Source: Archegozetes longisetosus (lineage: Eukaryota; Arthropoda; Arachnida; Sarcoptiformes; Trhypochthoniidae). Taken from it: DNA of 64,000 nt. The position numbers were made by a program, and so were the translations under genes. The DNA lies in contig JAEMBT020000008.1 in assembly GCA_018873245.2 (NCBI GenBank), positions 11,673,172 to 11,737,171 on the forward strand, read 5' to 3'. Of the stretch, positions 56,985-64,000 are shown piece by piece. Every line of letters starts with the position of its first letter. The first letter of the stretch is position 1. Under the pieces are notes generated by a model. It ran no database searches. It saw only the letters and a program-made list of their open reading frames with translations, and was not told the origin of the DNA.

Positions 56985-57640
56985 ATCGAAGTCGCTAAGA
57001 AATGAAGCTATTAGAAAAGCACATGAAGACTTCGGGCATATCGGTGTCAAGAAAACTCTCGCCATTCTCTCTCCTCAGTACTACTGGAGCGAGATTATAA
57101 GTGATGGTTCGAACTTTGTTAGGCACTGTGAGACTTGTGAACGCTGCAAACGAAAAAAAGCTTGCCAGGAAGAAAAAGCCATTTGATCTCATAGCCATCG
57201 ATACAATCAGCGTTATGTTTCAACTCAAGGTTCATTCATCTGATCATTGATCATGCAACTCGATATATCTCCTTTTCAACAAAATGAGACTACAGATCGT
57301 ATATTTCATGCTTACAAGTCTTGTCAATCGAGAGGCCGAAGAGATTCCTTTCAGTAGAGGGTTATTCATTACAAAGTTCGAAACATTTTCTAAAGAAAAA
57401 TGGAATAAGACAGCTAATGACTCATTTCAAAGACCTCAATGTAATGGGATGAATGAACGTATAAATCAGACTATCATAACTCGGTTCAAATGTAAAGTCA
57501 ACGAAAATGACAAGAAACCCTGGCCAAAGCTCTTACAGACGAAAGTCCAACAGACGTTGACGAACAAACGCAGACAAAATCTGACATACAATCAGTTGTC
57601 ATCGAAGATTTTACAGAAGACTTCGACCTAGTATCGTATT
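56985..57640 (+). pseudogene. Ty3/Gypsy-type integrase relic
   Basis: Frames in order show the zinc-binding H-H-C-C region (AHEDFGHIGVKKTLAILSPQ, YYWSEI, HCETCERCKR), then PFDLIAIDTI and IIDHATRYIS (start of the catalytic core), and later SFQRPQCNGMNERINQTIIT (region of the catalytic glutamate) with KKPWPKLLQ. Several frameshifts and a deletion in the core show it is dead. No reverse transcriptase or gag was recognised upstream. Confidence 0.6.
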
Positions 57641-58305
57641 TTGATGGACAAGAGGCAGGTTTTACATTTACGGCAACAGACACGCGTCTCCTCTCATTAC
57701 AAAAACGCTTGTGAGCTAAATAAATGACAATTTTTAATTTAATAGGTTAAGAAAAGCCATAATCATATAACACATACCATTATCCGACATGTTTAATGAA
57801 TATAACCTTTAAGAGAAATTCTCTTATCAAATACTACATCATTAAGTACAAAAATCTTCTACTTACCCAAAATAAAGTCAATAATAATCAGCTCAAGAAG
57901 TTAGACAACCAAGATTCACAATTCAATTCAATGTAGAGCTCAAGTAATTCTTTATATATATACACAAAATTATGCACAACAAATTCACTTTCATATAAAT
58001 GTTTGAGAAACACGTGTTTTGTTTGGGTGCCTTTCGTTTCAAAAATTGTCATAAAATGCGCATTCTCCAAACAAGCACTTCACATAAAGTACGACTATTT
58101 GTCACAAAAACTACGCTCTTACTCAAAAGTTAACCCAAACAAGAAATTATATTTCCCCAAATGCTTATTAATTTTAATTATAACTTATTTTTAAAAATTT
58201 ATTTAATCATTTTTTGTATATACTTAATCAATTTATATAACTCATATGTTTGTATTAATCATCAAGTTATATTATTGTAAATCACTTTTAAAGGAGCGTA
58301 TAATA

Positions 58306-58645
58306 GCTGTGTTCAGAGACGAACACTCTAAAGGAGGGGCAAATTGCAAAGACTTTTCCTCATTACATTTCTCCCACAGCCTAAACTTATACTTTCCCAC
58401 AGTTATACATAAATTATGAAGCGGGGTCTGTCATAGGGAAATACAACCCTAGCCCTCAGTGTTGTAGTAAAATCATCTAAAGCTATTACCTAACATTATA
58501 CACTTTCCCCCTATTATTATTATTAACTTCTATAAGTCTCTGCCCTAGTTTTGAAAGAAGCTTTCCTATAAAAGTGATAAGTAGACATCTATTAATTGTC
58601 TTTTACCTCGTATTCCTCAATAAACTAAGTTATAGAAATCCAAAA
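58306..58645 (+). mobile_element. Candidate 3' LTR
   Basis: Begins near TGTGTTCAGAGACGAACACT. It contains a TATA-like CTATAAAAGTGATAAG near 58568 and AATAAACTAAG near 58619. It lies downstream of the Ty3/Gypsy integrase relic on the same strand, where a 3' LTR would be expected, but no partner LTR is present in the window for comparison. Confidence 0.3.
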
Positions 58646-58885
58646 ATAGTGATGTGCTACGAAATTATATTGCAATATTTATATAATTTAGAAGTATAAA
58701 TATTCTGGATGTCTAGCTTTTATGTTGGAAGTTATCCTATTAACTCTCGATTCAGAATTTAATTTTTCGGATATTAGTGAGTTCCATTAAAAATCAAAGC
58801 GTGAGGTTAACTTTTAAGGTCAAACACTGCCTTAAATAGAGGCATTATCAAAATTAAGTCAGTTTAAGGATAGTTATTCGTTAAA

Positions 58886-59873
58886 ATGGTTGCGTCATCA
58901 AAACTTAAAGAACACCAAATAAAGATATTATATTTTTGGACAATCGGCGAACGCTCACCGATTGTAATTGCGCGCAAAACAGGGGTTTCACTGTATACTG
59001 TTAAGTACAACTTGAGAAAACTCAAGAAGTCGGGGACTTTGGACAGAAAACCAGGTTCAGGAGGGAAGTGGAAGATAAAAGGGGGTGATGCCATAGCTGT
59101 AGGTCAGTATTTAAGACGAAATAACGAATTAACGACCAATGATATCGCCATGAAACTTGAAAAAGAAAGAGGACTTAAAGTGTCTCAAATGGCAGTGTAT
59201 CGACATTTAAAGAAATTTGGATATAAGAATGTTCTACCACGGGTCACGGCAATGCTGACCGAAATGCACAAGCGTAACCGTGTTGAGTGGGCAAAGAGAC
59301 ATTTGAACACAAACTGGGATAAAATTGTTTTTCAGATGAAACATCGTATCAACTCTTTAGAAACACAGTCAGAAGATGGTCCAAATACGCGAAAGAAGAA
59401 AGAAAACGTATCCCCAAAGAACAGAAAAAAATCCACGTTTGGGGCGCATTCAGCTCTAAGGGTTTGGTCGGAATTCATTCATTCACAAGAATAATGGACG
59501 CCGAATATTATGTCTCCATTCTTCAAAGTCATCTTGGGGACGTACATAAACAGCTCGGACGAAGATGGACACTGCAACAGGACAACGACCCGAAACACAT
59601 ATCAAAAGTTGCAAAAAAGTACTTTTCGGATCATCGGGTTGATGTAATGGAGTGGCCGAGTAACAGTCCCGACTTAAATCCCATAGAAAATTTATGGGGT
59701 ATAATCAAAAAGCGTGTAGAAAAAGAAAACCCAAAAATCTAAAGGAACTGGACACTTTTTTACATGAAGAATGGTATAACATAGATACTGAAATCATAAC
59801 AAATTTAGTTCGTTCGATGAAAGGCCGATTAAATGCTGTTATTGAATCAAAAGGCGAACGAATTTATTATTAA
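58886..59873 (+). pseudogene. Tc1-family transposase, recently inactivated (two frameshifts)
   Basis: Nearly complete Tc1 transposase of about 330 codons. It starts MVASSKLKEHQIKILYFWTI, with helix-turn-helix GVSLYTVKYNLRKLKKSGTL and second helix block LKVSQMAVYRHLKKFGYKN. The first catalytic region IVF-SDETSYQLF is reached only after a one-base frameshift in the T-run near 59330. The second is LQQDNDPKHISKVAKKYF, the third SPDLNPIENLWGIIKKRVEK (DD34E type). A second shift near 59730 leads into NLKELDTFLHEEWYNI and the end GERIYY at 59873. The rest is intact. Terminal repeats not resolved. Confidence 0.8.
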
Positions 59874-61891
59874 ATTATATTATGTTAAACTTTAGCTTTT
59901 TGTTCATTAAATAAAGTGAAACTTTTCAATTTGAATTACTTTAATCATGGTTAATGACGAGTTTAAATAGGGTATAATTCAACGTTAAGAGCTGTATATA
60001 TAATAAACATACATTGGCAGAGCACACTTCGTATGAGTCTATTTTCGAAGAGATGCGTTAACAAATAGGCACTTTACTACGTGTTGAAGGAACTTTCTAT
60101 TGAACTCAATATGTAAATTGATTTGGAAAAAGTTCACTTCAAAATCAAATTGCGTTGAAGTTTATAAAAGCGGATTAACTGCAAAATAAAAAGATAGAGA
60201 ACTCCAATCAATCATAGGCTGAACCTTAGAGATAGATAGATACAGATCTCGATAGATATCAATAGACTTTTGATTATTAGGCTGATCTCAAGACAAGTAC
60301 AGCATAATTAAAACAATAGGCTTTATAAAATGACTAAAATCTTATGTCAATTACCATCTTGTATGAGGAATAAAAGTTTCAACTTGGAAAAATGCGCTAC
60401 AAATGTCGAGTTTTATTTGTTGAACACAATTAAATGTCTTATATTATTTGTTTAATGGAATAGTTTCGAAGTCAACTTTAGACAAACTAATATACACTTA
60501 TTAGCGAAACATTTCTTTAGTTCAAATACTATTTGATAGGCTAAACTTTTATATTCCATCAGATGTTAATGAGAATATTTTTTGTATTTACTTTATAAGA
60601 TACGTGGCTTTACTTATGTTGCCTTTATATCTAGCAATCAACTTAATGATCGAAAGTTTATTAATCCTTATTGAGATCTTTATTACTCATCTCTTAAGTT
60701 CAGCCTTATATACATATAGATAGAAAGTCTTTTTAATGCATAATAAAGGCCTATTCGTTAACGCATTTCTTCAGTGAGTGGGCTCATATAAACAAGTCCG
60801 ATTTTCTGACTTAACCAAGGACTGAGTTCTGTATAGAGTAGGACTAAAATATGCATTGTTATTTCTATCGTATATCCAACTGGGTAATTAGATTCCGATA
60901 GCAGATAAAGTATTATTATATGTGTGGTTATTATTGAGAACTAATAATATAAATAATTTTTGAGAACGCGAACAAAATTCGATAATCATTAATTGAAGCA
61001 TATGTAAGCTACAAAGTAAAAACCACATGAATACACAAACAACATTCTATATACAATCACTAATGTAAACTTATATTAAGACGACTAAAGACCGTCTGAG
61101 AACGAAGCATCCTATATGATCAATAATTGAAGCCTAATGTAAGCCTGTATTATTATAGTGATACAAGTACATTTCAAACAGTGAATATCAAGTTGTAGAA
61201 TGAAAACTCCAATATGTTTTTTGTATTATATTATTGTCTGCATTATATTAAAGAATAAATCTAAAGGGTCGGAAAATGTTTTCCCGTAGTCTTCAGCAAA
61301 AACTATAATAGTTAAGGCAAACCCAATTGTATATTTGAATTCTACGTTGATTATTATCAATTTTGTTCTCGATGTTTATTGATCCAACAGGCCAAACAAT
61401 AAACTTGATAGTTGATCTCTTCTTTAGACATAGATAATAAAAAATAGTTTATTGGTTTACAAAAAGGTATTTTTATTATAAAATTCATTTGCTAAAATAT
61501 AGAATTTTGAGAAACAAGGTACAATCAAACGGCTGTCAGATATGACGACAACAACAAAAAGTGTCTGTCTGGGGTTTTCCAGAGACATTAAAATTAAAGC
61601 ATTATTGAAAAGTGAATTAATTAGGTTTTGCAATGTGTGAAGAGTGAATCACGCCTTTAGAAATTATATAATCATTATGTTGAAGTTTTCACACAAATTT
61701 TTTCAATGTACGTTTTAACGTAGAGTCCGAATACGCAATTGGTTTTGCTGTAACTATCCTATGGGAAAATCATTTTTCTACCCCTACAACAAAATGCTAC
61801 TAAAGTGATGTATGTAGAATCTCGGAATGTCTGCAAAAGTTGTTATAATATTACTTTATTATCTAGTAGTTACAATTTCAAGTTATTTAAC
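59874..61891. other. No gene recognised
   Basis: AT-rich 2-kb stretch. It includes GATAGATA-like low-complexity near 60227-60265 and two diverged copies of an ATTAATTGAAGCATATGTAA-type motif near 60989 and 61122. No coherent coding frame. Confidence 0.5.
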
Positions 61892-62800
61892 TCAATCAAT
61901 AAAGTTGCCTTCAGTAAATTCATAAGTTATTGATATGTGAGATCTACTGGTAATTGTAACAAATGTAATCAAACCTTTCTCATCTAAATGCCTAAGTCCA
62001 GTCAAGTCTTTTAGGTAGAATTCTGTTTCATCATATGGAGTTGTATTCACACTCATTTTATCCCAGAAACCAAAGAAATTGCTAATTGGAGGTAATACTA
62101 TGATTTCATTTCCAAATACAATTAGTACAGGATCTGGACAATTTTTGTAAGGCATTTGGTTTGAGGGAAGTACCAGAGTTGCTTATTAACTTTCGCCAAC
62201 CAAGTTGTGTGCTTTAGGAGACCTCCTGGCAAGTTCTAGTAATCAGCAGGTGAGAAAAATTCTTTGGCAAGTGTATGCATGAAAATGTCAAAAATTGATG
62301 GTACAGTATTTGAGTGATTATAAGATTCTTCGAGCAGATGACACGCGGCCAGAACAACTTCACTATCTGTATTCAATTGACAACAATCTGGCAAGCCAAT
62401 AACCAGAATTTGGTTCTAATGTAATTAATTTATCACGTGTAATGGATCTAAACAGTTATTCCATTCTCTTAGTAAATGATCCTATGAACAACCAATTATA
62501 TGATTCGATAATAACAATCACCTTTCCTGAAATATTGACTTAATCTGTCAGCCTAAGATGATATTGACCTGAATGAAGACCATTGATGATCTTGACTCTC
62601 ATCATCGCTAAGTCCTACTCTGAATACTCTACATTCTCTCTCTAGGGATTTTCTTGTAATACTTGTAGATCATTGACAAAATTGTTGGACATGTCATGAT
62701 GCTTTCACCTCTACCGTGGAGGATAGCAATAGCAGTAGTATTTTCGCGCCGAGATCTACAAGTTAATAAAATTAGAGAAAATATTGTGACTAAGTCTTGA
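61892..62800 (-). pseudogene. PPT1-like palmitoyl-protein thioesterase pseudogene
   Basis: PPT1 is a lysosomal enzyme that removes palmitate from cysteines. The minus-strand frame 62155-61892 matches its C-terminus: PVLIVFGNEIIVLPPISNFF, GFWDKMSV, ETEFYLKDLTGLRHLDEKG and ITFVTI. Upstream fragments continue backwards as SPADY, then GGLLKHTTWLAKVNKQ (62240-62160), IIGLPDCCQ (about 62400) and GLHSGQYHLRL, where the family has its GxSxG nucleophile (about 62570). Further up are AIAILHGRGESIM and YKYYKKIPRE (about 62740-62640). Stops and frameshifts separate them and the nucleophile motif is degraded, so it is a pseudogene. The His of the C-terminal triad region also appears altered. Confidence 0.6.
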
Positions 62801-64000
62801 AATGACATTTTTTACTTTTTACTTTGCACTTTAAGTCTTGTGCCTAAGGCAAAATGTATATAAAGTCAGAATTTCATCTCGAATCTTTTACGAAAATAGG
62901 TCATGTAATAGATAAGACTAGTTTACTTCACTTTGAATCAATACATTAATTCAACAATATTGAAATTGTTTACAGGTTTGTGAGATTAAGTTCCTTAAAT
63001 AAACATTCTAGAATGTTCGTTAATGGTATGTCAAATTGCCAGATGCTCTACTGGTAAATTTGGTTAATCTTAGAAGTTTAGTCTTTCACTACGAAAGGAA
63101 ACGTGAACTGAAAGAGAACTGAAAATGAAAATTGAAAGAGAAAGCATGCCTTTCTGCTATGCAATTGCCCTTCTTTGTGAACAAAAGTCTGACTCGATTT
63201 AGTATAAACAGACACAGTACGCTCAATGTTATACCAACAGATGTGTTAAATATGTTACTAAAGGAGTACTCCACTTGCTGTTAGATCTATATTCAGACAT
63301 TATTACAGATTTAATTAAAAGTGACTAAAACTAAATCTTAATTCAATTAACTTGATTCAAGTTTGAGTAATTTATTAAGCTATTCAAAACGTTTTAATGT
63401 TGATATATATATATAATCAATAGTCAATGATATCTATAATTTTATGAACTAGACGTAGAATATAAATTATACTGACTGTAACCAAGTTATAGACTAATCG
63501 AAGTAACGAAATAATTTAAGCATAAATTAATAAATAAAAATAAATTAAATGACGTAGTATTACTTGATGTTTAATGTATTAATTTTAGGGTGTAAGTTTC
63601 TAAATCTAAAATTGTAGAGGCTAAATACTGCAAGTAGTATTGCTGTGTGAAAGCACTAAAATATGCAATACAATTGATTTAATTGAAATACAACTTCTGA
63701 TAGACAGTCTTGGCGGGTCAATAGTGTAGATTCCCTAAGAATGTCGTCAAGAGTAGTATAACATAACCATTTGATGCAAACGACACTTTTCGAATAACAT
63801 ATATTATACATATAGTTATGTGTGTGTGTGTGTGTGTTATATAATTAATATATATATATTGATTTTCAACAAAATGACTGCATTAATTATAACAGAAATC
63901 ATCAAAACACCACTTGTGGAGTTATTCATCAATTGTCTATATCTTTTCCAGAATATGAAGATTTAAGCTATCGGTATATTTACAGATAAGACTGATGAGA
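62801..64000. other. No gene recognised; microsatellite at 63819-63838
   Basis: AT-rich sequence with a (TG)n run at 63819-63838, followed by a (TA) tract near 63848-63860 and another (TA) tract near 63404-63413. No coding frame with recognisable content. Confidence 0.6.

Overview
The window is eukaryotic and AT-rich, with short spliceosomal introns (mostly 60-110 nt, GT...AG) and animal gene families. The host genes are SUMO-conjugating enzyme UBC9, dihydropyrimidine dehydrogenase (DPYD), a DNAJC7-like TPR/J-domain protein, a DCC-like fibronectin type III protein and many C2H2 zinc fingers. The repeats are Tc1/mariner, hAT, Merlin, PIF/Harbinger, LINE and LTR relics. This suits an arthropod. 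The TFIIIA-like fingers (C-x4-C, often CDWPxC) make me think of a mite or other arachnid, but nothing here settles the taxon.

Layout. (1) 1-4.8 kb: two tandem zinc-finger paralogues, the second with an internally duplicated exon. (2) 4.8-9.6 kb: repeats, including a LINE RNase H relic and two inverted copies of a MITE. (3) 9.7-12 kb, minus strand: an FN3/transmembrane coding block followed in the same reading frame by a TPR/J-domain block, a possible chimeric gene. (4) 12-22.4 kb: a transposon-rich stretch with a Merlin relic, several palindromic MITEs and a 2.7-kb element with 31-bp terminal repeats and a broken transposase gene. (5) 22.5-23.4 kb: intact UBC9. (6) 23.8-29.6 kb: two more intact zinc-finger paralogues flanking a dead one. 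(7) 30.3-31.6 kb: a Harbinger element nested in an older MITE. (8) 32.5-35.2 kb: a large, unrelated multi-finger gene. (9) 37.3-45.6 kb: DPYD in 12 exons. It has a 3.2-kb first intron with a ~640-bp palindrome and one apparent 1-nt frameshift in exon 10. (10) 45.9-60 kb: hAT, Tc1/mariner and LTR relics, some nested. (11) 60-64 kb: little except a decayed PPT1-like thioesterase on the minus strand.

The four zinc-finger genes (151-4803 and 23847-29599) share the same plan. A short N-terminal leucine/asparagine-rich module (EENNRL ... CKC ... NDLENQYKC), which I do not recognise, is followed by an Asn/Asp-rich linker and then an array of TFIIIA-like fingers. With the pseudogene between them they form a lineage-specific family that is being duplicated, fused and lost locally. 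No prokaryotic operons, CRISPR arrays, rRNA or confident tRNA genes were seen. All exon joins were made by eye from frame and splice signals; none has been confirmed by transcripts.
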